Below, piece after piece: positions 33,522-43,750 of a stretch of DNA of 64,000 bases. The stretch is from positions 4,105,593 to 4,169,592 of the forward strand of contig NZ_JBBOYW010000001.1 in the NCBI RefSeq assembly GCF_038008325.1, read 5' to 3'. How positions within the stretch are numbered: position 1 is the stretch's first letter; every line of letters starts with the position of its first letter. This DNA comes from Lysinibacillus sp. FSL K6-0232. GTDB lineage: Bacteria > Bacillota > Bacilli > Bacillales_A > Planococcaceae. A program made the translations under genes and the position numbers. Below the pieces are notes generated by a model, which did no database searches, had not been told where the DNA came from, and saw nothing but the letters and a program-made list of their open reading frames with translations.

Positions 33522-34836
33522 TTTTGACACCTCCTAATACTTCAGGCGTCAGCTTTATCCATGTCCCTTTACGAATAACAAACCAACACGGCTCAAATGT
33601 AAATATATTTAATTCTTGGTTTTGTGTAATTAAATTATAGCCTCGCACAATTTCATCAATATCCGATAACACAATACTGTTCGAATCTTTAATAAGCTCT
33701 ATAACTTCTGTACCAGATGGTAGCTCTATAATTTCCTTTTCAAATGGAATATCCATATCTAAAGAAAAGTATGGACGCTTATAGTGGAAGATTCGGCCGT
33801 CCCCCCAAATTGTTGTCATTCTTGTAATCACATGGTTACTGTAAACCGGTAAGCCCTGCAAATAAAATTGATAATCGATTTGATTTTTATTGGCTCCAGC
33901 TGACACATATCGAAAGTCAGCAGTAAATCCTCCGTGCTCATTAATAAATTCAAAACTATCCTTTATTAATTTGGATGGTTCGACTCTTATACTACTTTCA
34001 GCAGCAGGATACACATAATTCAACGATTTCAAGTTTGTATCCAATGTCATTAATGACATCCCATCTGTATACTTTTCAGAGGTTGCACTTTCAACATTTC
34101 GTTGCACAATATTGGCATCGGGAAATAGCACATTTTTAAATAGCTCTGGCGTAATATCTTCAATATAGTACGTATATTTGACAGATTCATTTTTAGTATC
34201 AGCAAGATAAAGTGATGTATAACTACCTCGCTCTATTTCTTTAAATGCCTCAAATTTTTTAGCAGGCTCAATAATCTCTTGCATAAATTGATTCATATTT
34301 GGAATGCTGACATGCGAACGAAATAACGATTGATTATTATTACTAATATAATAAAGTGTTAGCTCTTTATTATCATAATTACTCCAATCAATAATCATAC
34401 GATTAAAAGTAGTTTCAGGTAAGGTCTTATCTGTAAATTGAAAAATTGTATTAAAGGCTGAGAATGGTACCTCACCTGTAAAAAATATCGTCATACGCTT
34501 ATCTGCACGGATAATTTCATTGACATAATTTGATGAAAGACTATTGTTAATAGGCACTAAATCAAGAACATTCCAGCCTTTAAATGTTTGCATAATCTCT
34601 TTCATCGTCGTGTTAGATACAGTACCTGTAAATTTCTCATCAAAGCGATAAACTGCCTTATATGGACGAATAATATCCTCCATATCCTTTTGAGGTTTAA
34701 TTAAAATTTCTTTCCCCTCATTTTTTTCAATATATTTATAGTCAGGTGTATAGGTCCAAATTAAAAAGGTTAATACAACGCTTAGCATAACAAGTAGAAA
34801 TAACACAACAGATTTAACTGGCTCTATATATCTCAT
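33508..34836 (-). CDS. walH: WalH (YycH), WalK regulator
   Basis: A 442-aa protein with an N-terminal membrane span (SVVLFLLVMLSVVLTFLIW) and a large extracellular YycH domain. It partners WalI in modulating WalK activity. The ATG at 34836 overlaps the walK stop (ATGA), and AGGTG lies 7 bp upstream. Length is typical. Confidence 0.92.
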   Translation of the reverse strand: MRYIEPVKSVVLFLLVMLSVVLTFLIWTYTPDYKYIEKNEGKEILIKPQKDMEDIIRPYKAVYRFDEKFTGTVSNTTMKEIMQTFKGWNVLDLVPINNSLSSNYVNEIIRADKRMTIFFTGEVPFSAFNTIFQFTDKTLPETTFNRMIIDWSNYDNKELTLYYISNNNQSLFRSHVSIPNMNQFMQEIIEPAKKFEAFKEIERGSYTSLYLADTKNESVKYTYYIEDITPELFKNVLFPDANIVQRNVESATSEKYTDGMSLMTLDTNLKSLNYVYPAAESSIRVEPSKLIKDSFEFINEHGGFTADFRYVSAGANKNQIDYQFYLQGLPVYSNHVITRMTTIWGDGRIFHYKRPYFSLDMDIPFEKEIIELPSGTEVIELIKDSNSIVLSDIDEIVRGYNLITQNQELNIFTFEPCWFVIRKGTWIKLTPEVLGGVKNGLE

Positions 34837-36698
34837 TCCCACTCACCTGCCTCACTAAATTCATCTGCATCATATGGTAATGTGAAGAAAATTGTTGTCC
34901 CTTGACCTTCCTCACTTTCAGCCCAAATTTTACCGCCATGTGCCTCAATCATTTCCCGCGCAATAGCCAAGCCTAAGCCTGTCCCTCCCATGGAACGGGC
35001 ACGAGCACGGTCAACACGATAGAAACGATCAAAAATCCGACCTACATTTTCCTTTGGAATCCCCATACCATCATCTGAAATCATAACCTTCAATGTATCT
35101 CCTTGTCCTGTAAAACCAAAGCGAATATTGCCACCGTCAGGCGAATACTTAATAGCATTTGAAATAATATTATCAATAACCTGTGTCACCTTATCTGTAT
35201 CAATATCTACATAAAATGGTGTTTCAGGGAATAGACGTTCAAAATGCACTTTATCGGTTTTAGACATCTCAAAACGATCAATAATGCGATTAAAGAAGGA
35301 ATTAAATAAGACAATATCCTTATTTAATTCATAATCTGCACTATCCATTCGTGATAATTGCAATAAATCATTAACTAAGCGAATCATACGCTCTGTTTCT
35401 GTTTGTGTAACATGTAAAAAAGTAGGTGCGATATTTTCATCTTTCCATGCACCATCTGCCAATGCCTCTAAATAACTACGCATTGTTGTTAATGGTGTTC
35501 TTAGCTCATGCGAAACATTCGATACAAATTCGCGACGATCCATTTCTATCTTTTCCTGCTCTGTAATATCATGCAGCACTGTAATAAGACCATTAATAAA
35601 CCCTGTTTCCTTTTGAATAACAGAGAAATTGGCACGTAAAATATAAGGTGCATCTGCTGTACTAAAATTTAGGTTAACAGCATCATGCATATGGATTAAA
35701 TCTTCAAAACTATATTCCTGATCAATCCCTAAAACAGAAGCAATGGGACGACCTAATGTAATATCTCTTGAAATATGCAATAATTCCAATGCAGGGTCAT
35801 TAATTAAAATAATGCGCCCCTTACGATCTGTTGCAATAACGCCATCTGTCATATTAGTCAAAACCGAATCTAGCTTACGTCGCTCAGCCTCTGTTGTAGA
35901 TTGAGCCTCCTGTAAACGATTTGTTAAATGGTTAAAGGTAATTGCGAGCTGTCCTATTTCATCTGTGCCGTATACTCGTACCTTTCGAGAGTAGTTCCCC
36001 TTCGCCATCGCCTGTGCTTGCTTTCGCATATCAGCAATTGGCTGTGTAATTGTACGTGCAACTAAAATACCTAAAAAGACCGTAATTACTAAGGACATAG
36101 CTGTACCAGCAAGGAAGATACGATTAATATCATTCATTTGTTCAAAAACCGATTCAATATTCGCCTCAATATAAAGAACACCAATAATTTCATCATCAGG
36201 TCCTGCACCAGCTCGAATCGGGTTTGCTAATACCCATACTCGATTCCTTGTTTGATTATCCAATTTAATAATATCAAAGAGTGCTTCTGCTGATATTGCC
36301 CGACGTACAAGGTCTGTGTTAGAGCGTTGCCCAATCAAATTTTGATTTTCAGGCTCAGATGTCGCCAATATACGTTGTCTTTCATCAATAACACGAATTT
36401 CTAAAATATCGCCATTTGAAACATCCCTTAGCCCTGTAGAAAACTCTGTCACAATGGACTTTAGACTTTCCTCCAGCCTAGGCATGCTTTCATCGCGTTC
36501 CTTTAAAATTTCTTCGCGAATACTATATTCCATCAAATCAACACGCTGAAAAATGGAATCTTGGAAGTTGCTCTTTAAATTTTGTTCCAATTGGCGAGCG
36601 AAATAGATACCGATAATTTGTAAAGCAAGCAATATTAATAAAATATAAATCAGCACTAATTTAACATGAATGGATTTAAAGAAGCTTACTTTTTGCAT
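34833..36698 (-). CDS. walK: WalK sensor histidine kinase
   Basis: A 621-aa kinase. Order: membrane span (13-33), extracellular PAS-like domain (about 40-190), second span (about 193-213), HAMP (about 215-265), PAS (about 272-380), HisKA with phosphorylated His397 in FVSNVSHELRTP, and an ATPase domain ending near 610 (GGTGLGLAI). It controls the essential cell-wall metabolism regulon through WalR. walR lies 5 bp upstream, walH overlaps its end. Confidence 0.97.
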   Translation of the reverse strand: MQKVSFFKSIHVKLVLIYILLILLALQIIGIYFARQLEQNLKSNFQDSIFQRVDLMEYSIREEILKERDESMPRLEESLKSIVTEFSTGLRDVSNGDILEIRVIDERQRILATSEPENQNLIGQRSNTDLVRRAISAEALFDIIKLDNQTRNRVWVLANPIRAGAGPDDEIIGVLYIEANIESVFEQMNDINRIFLAGTAMSLVITVFLGILVARTITQPIADMRKQAQAMAKGNYSRKVRVYGTDEIGQLAITFNHLTNRLQEAQSTTEAERRKLDSVLTNMTDGVIATDRKGRIILINDPALELLHISRDITLGRPIASVLGIDQEYSFEDLIHMHDAVNLNFSTADAPYILRANFSVIQKETGFINGLITVLHDITEQEKIEMDRREFVSNVSHELRTPLTTMRSYLEALADGAWKDENIAPTFLHVTQTETERMIRLVNDLLQLSRMDSADYELNKDIVLFNSFFNRIIDRFEMSKTDKVHFERLFPETPFYVDIDTDKVTQVIDNIISNAIKYSPDGGNIRFGFTGQGDTLKVMISDDGMGIPKENVGRIFDRFYRVDRARARSMGGTGLGLAIAREMIEAHGGKIWAESEEGQGTTIFFTLPYDADEFSEAGEWE

Positions 36699-36703
36699 GC
36701 ATT

Positions 36704-37417
36704 TTACTCCTGTTCAGGATTTCGTAAATAATAACCTACACCACGTCGTGTCACAATCCAAGCTGGATGACTAGGATTATCCTCAATTTTTTCTCGTAAA
36801 CGGCGAATTGTCACATCAACCGTTCGAACATCACCAAAATAGTCATAGCCCCATACTGTTTGCAATAGATGCTCACGCGTCATTACTTGACCAATATGTT
36901 TTCCTAAATAATGTAATAACTCAAACTCTCGATGTGTTAGTTCAATGGCTTCATCACGCTTCATCACCAAATAAGCATCTGGCTGAATAACAAGAGAGCC
37001 TACTACAATCTCATTGGATTCTTCCTCTGCTTCCTCTGCTGCAGGAGCCACTACTTGTAAACGACGCATATTTGCCTTTACACGTGCAATTAGCTCACGC
37101 GTACTAAAGGGCTTTGTAACATAGTCATCAGCACCCATTTCTAAGCCTAATACTTTATCAATCTCAGAGCCTTTTGCTGTTAACATAATAATAGGGAAGT
37201 CGTATTTTTTGCGCACCTCTCTACAAACTTCCATTCCATCACGCTTTGGCAGCATAATATCTAACAGCATTAAATCAGGCTGCTCCTCCTCAACCATCTT
37301 TAGTGCCTCATCACCATCATAAGCACAAATTACTTTATAACCTTCTTTTATTAAATTAAATTGCAAAATATCTGCAATTGGTTTCTCATCATCAACAACT
37401 AATATTGTTTTATTCAT
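36704..37417 (-). CDS. walR: WalR response regulator
   Basis: A 237-aa OmpR-type regulator: receiver domain with Asp53 ([10 protein letters not shown]) and Lys in MLTAKGSE, and a winged-helix DNA-binding domain ending [12 protein letters not shown]. WalR is essential in most Firmicutes and activates autolysin genes at paired TGTWAH half-sites. It is first in the wal operon; AGGGAGAG precedes the start. Confidence 0.97.
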   Translation of the reverse strand: MNKTILVVDDEKPIADILQFNLIKEGYKVICAYDGDEALKMVEEEQPDLMLLDIMLPKRDGMEVCREVRKKYDFPIIMLTAKGSEIDKVLGLEMGADDYVTKPFSTRELIARVKANMRRLQVVAPAAEEAEEESNEIVVGSLVIQPDAYLVMKRDEAIELTHREFELLHYLGKHIGQVMTREHLLQTVWGYDYFGDVRTVDVTIRRLREKIEDNPSHPAWIVTRRGVGYYLRNPEQE

Positions 37418-37590
37418 ACATTCTCTCCCTTTCGTTTTCTATCTATATTCAATAAGCTGTATTTGTAAATTCACTACCCTTAACTCTATCATGCTTTTAA
37501 GTTCTGTGCATTAATCGAAGTGCTATCTCTCTAATACTGTGACATTATAAGCTATATTTCAACAAATATTTCTCGGGAAATAATAGAAAA

Positions 37591-37618
37591 AGGACAGTCC
37601 ATTATTTCGGACTGCCCT
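37591..37618 (-). terminator. Terminator after the M23 peptidase gene
   Basis: AGGGCAGTCC pairs with GGACTGTCCT across an 8-nt loop, followed on the minus strand by TTTTTCTATT. The rest of the gap to walR (37418-37590) should hold the walR promoter; TATAAT near 37553 on the complement is a possible -10, without a good -35. Confidence 0.75.
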
Positions 37619-37631
37619 CTATTCAATATAC

Positions 37632-39095
37632 TTATCGACCTACATAGGATAAAGGATTTTCTAATGAACCATTCTTTTCAATTTCAAAGTGTAAATGTGT
37701 ACCTGTTGAATAGCCAGTAGAACCCATAATACCAATTACTGAGCCTTTTTCCACTACTTGTCCTACCGAAACATTGATTGAAGATAGATGTCCATAAAGT
37801 GTTGTATAGCCATTATTATGATTAATGACAATGCGATTACCATAGCTACCAGATACACCAGCTGCCACAACTACGCCATTATCAGCTGCTAAAATATTGT
37901 AGTTGCTTGGACGAGCGATATCAATTCCACGGTGGAATTCTCCCCAGCGCTCACCCATACCACTTGAAACATAGCCTCCAACTGCTGGCCATACAAATTC
38001 ACCTGTTCCGCGTGAAGAAATGACTTTTGTTCCCACTACTTCAATTTGATCAACTGGCTCTTGAATCACTTTTTCTTCCAATACTGCTTTGGATGTTTGT
38101 GTACCATTTTCAGATGTTAATGCATAGATTGTTTCCTTTTTGCCATTAGCACCCTCTTGCTTCACTACTTTTTCACCTTTATACATTGCAGGGTCTTCTT
38201 CTACTACTGTTTTAAATGGAATGACATCTGCTACCTTTTTTGCCTTTTTAACCTCAAGTGTTACAAATGGTTTTGCGACTGTTACATTTAATGTTTGTCC
38301 AATTTGTAAAACCGTATCAACTGTAAGATCAGGATTTAATGCTAATAGTTCAGCTGTTGTTAAATTATGCTTTTTGGCAACTGATCCTAATACATCACCT
38401 GCTTGAATTTGGTAGGATTCTTGCTCAAGATAGCCTGTCATTAAATATTTAACTGCCTGCTCAGGTGTTACAATTTTGGATGGTGCTACCTTTTCTGATA
38501 GCCCTGAAACGCCTTGCTTAAAAGAAACATTTAGCAAGCTTGACTCATTAGGTTGTAATTCTGGTACATTATTAGCAGATTGCTGATTTTGCTGTAATTT
38601 ATCTAATTCTTGCTGCGAAGCATATTGTAGCTTTAGCATGCGAACCACTTTTTCATATGCCTCTGTATCCTTTAAAGAAACTACTGGCTTATGATCTACT
38701 AATAATGTAAAAGCGTCAGATTTAACTTCTAAAGACTGCTCAAGCTTTGATAAGGTTTCTGTATCTTTTGTTTCATTTGTAAATACTTGCTCTGGAATTA
38801 TTTTAACAGCTGAGCTTGCATCAATCGATAATTCTTCAAATTTTTGACTTGCCTCTTGTTCTTTAGATGCAATCATTTGTTGAACAGCTGTTTCATCAGA
38901 TACAGCACCAATATATTCTTTTCCCACATAAACATGGAAGATTTTATTTAAATTTTCTTTAGCAGGCTCTTTTACAAACCCCATATTAAACGTTAAGCTT
39001 GTCATTAGCATTGTAATGATCGACACTTTTTTAAAAGAAGAAAAATTGTCAGTGAATCTATTGCTTTCTTCTTTTTTATGCCAAAACGAATTCAT
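37632..39095 (-). CDS. M23 peptidoglycan endopeptidase with LysM and G5 domains
   Basis: A 487-aa exported cell-wall hydrolase. The N-terminal hydrophobic segment (VSIITMLMTSLTFNMGF, about 23-40) acts as signal or anchor. A LysM domain follows (about 225-275, AGDVLGSVAKKHNLT), then a G5-like region (about 285-355) and a C-terminal M23 domain with HRGIDIARPS and HLHFEIEKNG zinc ligands. It probably cuts peptide cross-links. The ATG at 39095 fits AAGGGG upstream; the frame up to 39158 has no ribosome site. Upstream of walR in the same direction, it is a plausible WalR target. Confidence 0.92.
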   Translation of the reverse strand: MNSFWHKKEESNRFTDNFSSFKKVSIITMLMTSLTFNMGFVKEPAKENLNKIFHVYVGKEYIGAVSDETAVQQMIASKEQEASQKFEELSIDASSAVKIIPEQVFTNETKDTETLSKLEQSLEVKSDAFTLLVDHKPVVSLKDTEAYEKVVRMLKLQYASQQELDKLQQNQQSANNVPELQPNESSLLNVSFKQGVSGLSEKVAPSKIVTPEQAVKYLMTGYLEQESYQIQAGDVLGSVAKKHNLTTAELLALNPDLTVDTVLQIGQTLNVTVAKPFVTLEVKKAKKVADVIPFKTVVEEDPAMYKGEKVVKQEGANGKKETIYALTSENGTQTSKAVLEEKVIQEPVDQIEVVGTKVISSRGTGEFVWPAVGGYVSSGMGERWGEFHRGIDIARPSNYNILAADNGVVVAAGVSGSYGNRIVINHNNGYTTLYGHLSSINVSVGQVVEKGSVIGIMGSTGYSTGTHLHFEIEKNGSLENPLSYVGR

Positions 39096-39484
39096 CAATA
39101 AAGCCCCTTCCAATTTCACCTTGAGATAGGATGATTTACCCACAAGGAATTTTTGCACCCTTATAATGTACCATAAAGAAAATACTGTTTAAATGATTTC
39201 ATTCTTTTGTAATATAAATGTATTATTTATTGATGAATTGTTACATAGCAATTTATTACCATAATAGGAGGTGTATTAAAAGTACCTATTGGGCTTTATA
39301 AGATACCTTTCCATTAATAAATAGTTGTTACTTCATCATAAAAGTGTTATTTGTCGAAAAAAAACTAAGCCCTTAGTACACTAATCTATTATTTTTTTCA
39401 CATGAATTTTGCCTTAATACTTCCACTTTTCTAATATTTCGATAAAATATAGAAGAAAGATACTATTGGATTGGAGCGATTAAA
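39096..39484. promoter_or_regulatory. Divergent intergenic region with a near-WalR box
   Basis: This 389-bp gap holds the promoters of the M23 gene (minus) and yitT-like gene (plus). TGTAAT-N5-TGTATT at 39208-39224 is one base off the WalR consensus TGTWAH-N5-TGTWAH. It lies about 110 bp before the peptidase start. Otherwise A/T-rich, with no gene recognised. Confidence 0.35.
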
Positions 39485-40384
39485 TTGAGTGATTCACAAA
39501 CCTCTGGGCATACAACAAAAATGTTGAAGCATCAGAAAAATAACATGCAGAGAATTTTTGCAAGAATTATTATGGTATCACTAGGTGCTATCATTATGGC
39601 ATTAGGGCTGGAGCTATTTTTAGTACCTAATCAAATTATGGATGGTGGCATCGTGGGTGTTTCGATTATTACAGCACATCTACTAAATTTACCCCTCGGT
39701 ATTTTCATCTTCATTTTAAACTTACCTTTTATTTATTTAGGCTATAAACAAATCGGTAAAACCTTCGCACTTTCTACAGGACTTGGTATTACCGTACTCT
39801 CGGCAGCAACACTTGCTTTACATAGCTTGCATCCATTTACTAAAGATACTCTATTGGCAACAGTTTTTGGAGGTATGATTTTAGGAATTGGTGTTGGTAT
39901 TGTTATTCGTTATGGCGGTTCATTGGATGGAACTGAAATATTAGCCATTTTATTTAATAGCAAGACACCATTTTCAGTTGGAGAAATTATTATGTTCTTC
40001 AATATTGCTATTTTTACTGTTGCTGGATTTATTTTTACTTGGGAGCAAGCGATGTACTCCATTCTCGCATATTATATTGCCTATAAAATGATTGATATTG
40101 TTATTCAAGGACTGGAAGAATCAAAATCTGTTTATATTATCAGTGATGAGATTGATGAAATTGGACAAACTATTATGGATCGACTTGGACGTGGTGTCAC
40201 TTTCCTGCATGGTGAAGGTGCTTATACGGGGAATGATAAAAAGGTTATTTTTACTGTTATTACTCGTTTAGAAGAATCGAAGCTAAAATCAATTGTTGCA
40301 GAGATTGACGATAATGCCTTTTTAGCAATTGGTAATATTGCAGAGGTAAAGGGCGGTCGCTTTAAGAAAAAGGATATTCATTAA
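39485..40384 (+). CDS. YitT family membrane protein
   Basis: A 299-aa protein with five to six predicted membrane spans (about 25-200), including MALGLELFLVPNQIMDGGIVG and GGSLDGTEILAI, and a C-terminal cytoplasmic DUF2179 domain (about 205-290, ILHGEGAYTG-like VTFLHGEGAYTGN). The start is a TTG at 39485 with GGAG 10 bp before. YitT/DUF161 proteins are widespread in Firmicutes; transport role unproven. The only plus-strand core gene between walR and purA. Confidence 0.88.
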   Translation: MSDSQTSGHTTKMLKHQKNNMQRIFARIIMVSLGAIIMALGLELFLVPNQIMDGGIVGVSIITAHLLNLPLGIFIFILNLPFIYLGYKQIGKTFALSTGLGITVLSAATLALHSLHPFTKDTLLATVFGGMILGIGVGIVIRYGGSLDGTEILAILFNSKTPFSVGEIIMFFNIAIFTVAGFIFTWEQAMYSILAYYIAYKMIDIVIQGLEESKSVYIISDEIDEIGQTIMDRLGRGVTFLHGEGAYTGNDKKVIFTVITRLEESKLKSIVAEIDDNAFLAIGNIAEVKGGRFKKKDIH

Positions 40385-40390
40385 AAAATG

Positions 40391-40412
40391 GGTGTACCTT
40401 GTATGGCACACC
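40391..40412. terminator. Bidirectional terminator between yitT-like gene and purA
   Basis: GGTGTACC and GGCACACC pair across 6 nt, with A-rich and T-rich flanks on the two sides (AAAAATG and TATTTTTC). It serves the convergent transcripts. Confidence 0.75.
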
Positions 40413-40427
40413 TATTTTTCTATTTCA

Positions 40428-41717
40428 TTATGCTTCCCAAACGTCTACTAATACATTTGTTTGCTCACGAGCAGGTCCAACTGAGAAAGTAGCAATTTGA
40501 ATACCTGTTAATTCACTAACACGCTCTACATAGCGACGTGCATTTTCAGGCAGCTCTTCTAAAGTTCGGCAGCCTGTAACATCCTCTGACCAGCCTGGAA
40601 GCTCCTCATAAATCGGCTCACATTGTTCAATAATATGAAGATTTGCTGGATATTCTGTAATCGTTTCGCCTTTATAGTTATAGGCTGTGCAAATTTTAAC
40701 AGTGTCTAAGCCAGATAAAACATCAATAGAGTTAAGTGCAAGATGTGTAATACCACTAACACGGCGTGAATGGCGAACAACTACTGTATCAAACCATCCT
40801 ACACGGCGTGGACGACCTGTTGTTGTACCATATTCTCGACCAACTTCACGAATTTGCTGACCCACTTCATCAAATAATTCTGTTGGGAATGGACCATCAC
40901 CTACACGAGATGTATAGGCTTTGGATACACCAATAACGTTTGTTACTCGTGATGGACCAACGCCAGCACCAATTGCTACACCACCTGCAACAGGGTTTGA
41001 GGATGTAACAAATGGATACGTGCCTTGGTCGACATCAAGTAAAACACCTTGTGCTCCTTCAAATAATACTTTACCGCCCTCATCAAGAATATCATTTAAA
41101 ATTTTAGATGTATCTGTCACATATTTTGCAATTTCTTGCCCATAGCCGTAGTATTCCTCGAACATTTCCTCGAATGTCATACCTTCAACTTCATAGAATT
41201 TCTCAAATAATTTATTTTTAATCGCTAAATTATGACGTAGTTTTTCTTCAAAAATTTCCTTATCAAGTAAATCAGCCATACGGATACCGATACGTGCTAC
41301 TTTGTCTTGATAGCAAGGCCCAATCCCTTTACAAGTTGTACCGATTTTATTTTCCCCACGACTTTCTTCATCCGCAATATCCTGCTTAATATGGTAAGGC
41401 AAAATAACATGTGCACGATTAGAAATACGTAGATTATCTGTGTTAATACCACGCTCTTGTAAGCCTTTAAGCTCCGTAACTAATGATTTTGGATTCACAA
41501 CTAAACCATTACCGATTACTGAAGTTTTATCTTTATAGAAAATACCTGATGGAATTAAGTGTAATTTATATGTTTCACCGTCAAATTTAATAGTATGCCC
41601 TGCATTATCTCCGCCTGCAAAACGCGCAATTGCATCTGCTTTTTGTGATAGGAAATCTGTAATTTTACCTTTTCCTTCATCTCCCCATTGCGTTCCTACA
41701 ACTACAACTGATGTCAT
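40428..41717 (-). CDS. purA: Adenylosuccinate synthetase
   Basis: A 429-aa GTP-dependent enzyme making adenylosuccinate from IMP and aspartate, the first committed step to AMP. It starts [18 protein letters not shown] (P-loop) at 41717 after GGAGGTG; the longer frame to 41798 runs through the promoter. [16 protein letters not shown], and [10 protein letters not shown] near 310 are family signatures. Length is normal. Convergent with the yitT-like gene. Confidence 0.97.
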   Translation of the reverse strand: MTSVVVVGTQWGDEGKGKITDFLSQKADAIARFAGGDNAGHTIKFDGETYKLHLIPSGIFYKDKTSVIGNGLVVNPKSLVTELKGLQERGINTDNLRISNRAHVILPYHIKQDIADEESRGENKIGTTCKGIGPCYQDKVARIGIRMADLLDKEIFEEKLRHNLAIKNKLFEKFYEVEGMTFEEMFEEYYGYGQEIAKYVTDTSKILNDILDEGGKVLFEGAQGVLLDVDQGTYPFVTSSNPVAGGVAIGAGVGPSRVTNVIGVSKAYTSRVGDGPFPTELFDEVGQQIREVGREYGTTTGRPRRVGWFDTVVVRHSRRVSGITHLALNSIDVLSGLDTVKICTAYNYKGETITEYPANLHIIEQCEPIYEELPGWSEDVTGCRTLEELPENARRYVERVSELTGIQIATFSVGPAREQTNVLVDVWEA

Positions 41718-41768
41718 AATCAGCACCTCCGTTAGATACCTGTGTATCTCAATTTTCAAGCCTAAATC

Positions 41769-41798
41769 ATTGTAACAATGATAGAAACACCTCGTCAA
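41769..41798 (-). promoter_or_regulatory. purA sigma-A promoter
   Basis: On the minus strand TTGACG (41798-41793) and TACAAT (41774-41769) are 18 bp apart, 52 bp upstream of the purA ATG. Confidence 0.75.
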
Positions 41799-41810
41799 TA
41801 AAAAACAGTT

Positions 41811-41857
41811 AAAAACACGAACATAAAATCAAAATTTCTGATTCAACGTTCGTGTTT
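41811..41857. promoter_or_regulatory. Inverted ACACGAAC repeats upstream of purA (PurR boxes or dnaB terminator)
   Basis: AAACACGAACATA and the complement AAACACGAACGTT form inverted copies close to the PurBox consensus, directly upstream of the purA -35 as PurR operators usually are. The spacing between the two CG centres (31 nt) is slightly larger than I expect. The same symmetry could also fold as a terminator of the dnaB transcript. Confidence 0.5.
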
Positions 41858-41928
41858 AATAACCATGTGATATAAATATTATCGAGCATTTAGATTAATG
41901 GGAAATAATAGAATTCACACATAATACA

Positions 41929-43290
41929 TTAATCACGAGGTGGTGGTGGCGGCATTTGCGACCAGTCCACATTGATGAATTTATTGAATTCCTTTTTAAA
42001 TGCAAGGGTAACAGTGCCTGTTGGGCCATTACGTTGTTTTGCAATAATAATTTCAATCATATTTTTATTCTCGGATTCTTTATCATAGTAGTCATCACGA
42101 TATAAAAAGGCAACAATATCAGCATCTTGCTCAATACTTCCTGATTCACGTAAATCACTCATCATTGGCCGTTTATCCTGACGTTGCTCAACGCCACGGG
42201 ATAGCTGTGATAATGCAATAACAGGAACCTTTAATTCACGTGCTAAGCCTTTTAATGAACGTGAAATCTCAGATACCTCTTGCTGACGGTTTTCCCCTGG
42301 CTTACCACTACCTTGAATAAGCTGTAAATAATCGATTAAAATCATACCAAGCCCATGCTCCTGTGCTAAACGTCGACATTTGGCACGAATTTCATTGATA
42401 CGTACACCTGGTGTATCATCAATAAAAATCCCTGAATTCGATAAACTACCCATTGCCATTGTTAGTTTACCCCAATCTTCTGTAGTTAAAGCACCTGTAC
42501 GTAAAACTTGGGCATCAATATTTCCTTCTGCACAAAGCATACGCATAACAAGCTGCTCAGCTCCCATCTCTAAAGAAAAGATTGCCACATTTTCACGTGC
42601 TTGTACGGCAACACTTTGCGCCACATTCAAGGCAAAGGCTGTTTTCCCTACAGATGGACGCGCTGCTACAATAATTAAGTCATTGCGTTGAAAGCCAGCA
42701 GTAATATTATCTAAATCACGGAAGCCTGTTGGTATACCTGTTACTTCTCCCTTCTGTGATTGAAGCTGTTCAATATTATCAAAGGTTTCCACAAGTACAT
42801 CTTTCACATGCTTAAAGTCGCCCGCATTTTTGCGATTGGCAACCTCCATCATTTTCTTTTCTGCTTCACCTAGTAATGCCTCTACCTCGTCCTCACGTGT
42901 GTAGCCATCCTCCACAATTTTAGTAGCTACACGAATTAAGCGACGTAATAGTGCCTTTTCTTCAACGATTTTGGCATAATGGGCAACGTTTGCAGCTGTA
43001 GGGACAGCATTGGCGAGCTCTAATAAATAAGATAGCCCGCCAACATCCTCAAGTTCCTTTTTAGCTGATAATTCTTCCGTAACTGTTACAACATCTATCG
43101 CCTTTCCTTGGTCGCTCAAGCGTAGCATCGTTTCGAAAATCATTTTATGTGCATTGATATAAAAATCATCTGCTAATAAAATTTCAGATGCTGTAATAAG
43201 TGCTTGAGGCTCAAGGAAAATAGCACCGATAACCGATTGCTCCGCCTCGCGGTTATGCGGTGGAACGCGGTCTATCATCGGTTCGCTCAT
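41929..43290 (-). CDS. dnaB: Replicative DNA helicase DnaB (dnaC in B. subtilis)
   Basis: A 453-aa hexameric helicase: N-terminal primase-interacting domain (about 1-125) and RecA-like domain with Walker A ARPSVGKTAFA, LGMILIDYLQLI and DLRESGSIEQDADIV. It unwinds DNA ahead of the replication fork. ATG at 43290 has AAGGAG upstream. It follows rplI by 13 bp, forming the yybS-gdpP-rplI-dnaB operon. Confidence 0.97.
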   Translation of the reverse strand: MSEPMIDRVPPHNREAEQSVIGAIFLEPQALITASEILLADDFYINAHKMIFETMLRLSDQGKAIDVVTVTEELSAKKELEDVGGLSYLLELANAVPTAANVAHYAKIVEEKALLRRLIRVATKIVEDGYTREDEVEALLGEAEKKMMEVANRKNAGDFKHVKDVLVETFDNIEQLQSQKGEVTGIPTGFRDLDNITAGFQRNDLIIVAARPSVGKTAFALNVAQSVAVQARENVAIFSLEMGAEQLVMRMLCAEGNIDAQVLRTGALTTEDWGKLTMAMGSLSNSGIFIDDTPGVRINEIRAKCRRLAQEHGLGMILIDYLQLIQGSGKPGENRQQEVSEISRSLKGLARELKVPVIALSQLSRGVEQRQDKRPMMSDLRESGSIEQDADIVAFLYRDDYYDKESENKNMIEIIIAKQRNGPTGTVTLAFKKEFNKFINVDWSQMPPPPPRD

Positions 43291-43303
43291 GCATCGTCGC
43301 TCC

Positions 43304-43750
43304 TTATTCTTCTGTTACATGTACTTTTAATGTAGCTGTCACTTCTTGGTGTAGTTTAACAGGAACATTTGTAAAGCCTAGTGCACGAATTCCATCATTT
43401 AAAGTCATTTTACGTTTATCAATTTTAATGCCATGTACCTTTTGTAAAGCTTCTGCAATTTGCTTTGTAGATACGGAGCCAAATAAGCGTCCACCTTCAC
43501 CTGATTTTGCCTTTAGCTCTACTGTTAAAGCTTCTATTTTTGCTTTTAATGCTTGAGCTTCTGCTAATTCAGCCGCCGCATTTTTTTCCGCTAATTTTTT
43601 TTGCCCTTCTAATTGGCTTAATGCTTGAGCATTCGCCTCTGCTGCATAGCCATTTTTTATTAAAAAGTTTTGTGCATAGCCATCAGCTACATTTTTAATT
43701 TCACCTTTTTTGCCTTTACCTTTAACATCCTTTAAAAATACTACTTTCAT
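43304..43750 (-). CDS. rplI: 50S ribosomal protein L9
   Basis: A 148-aa L9: N-terminal domain [19 protein letters not shown] binds 23S rRNA, joined by a long helix (about 45-75) to the C-terminal domain. The start overlaps the gdpP stop by 4 bp, so it is translationally coupled. Confidence 0.97.
   Translation of the reverse strand: MKVVFLKDVKGKGKKGEIKNVADGYAQNFLIKNGYAAEANAQALSQLEGQKKLAEKNAAAELAEAQALKAKIEALTVELKAKSGEGGRLFGSVSTKQIAEALQKVHGIKIDKRKMTLNDGIRALGFTNVPVKLHQEVTATLKVHVTEE

Noticed and set aside
40391..40412. Hairpin as a possible riboswitch for purA
   Set aside because: It lies at the 3' end between convergent genes and has terminator features only.
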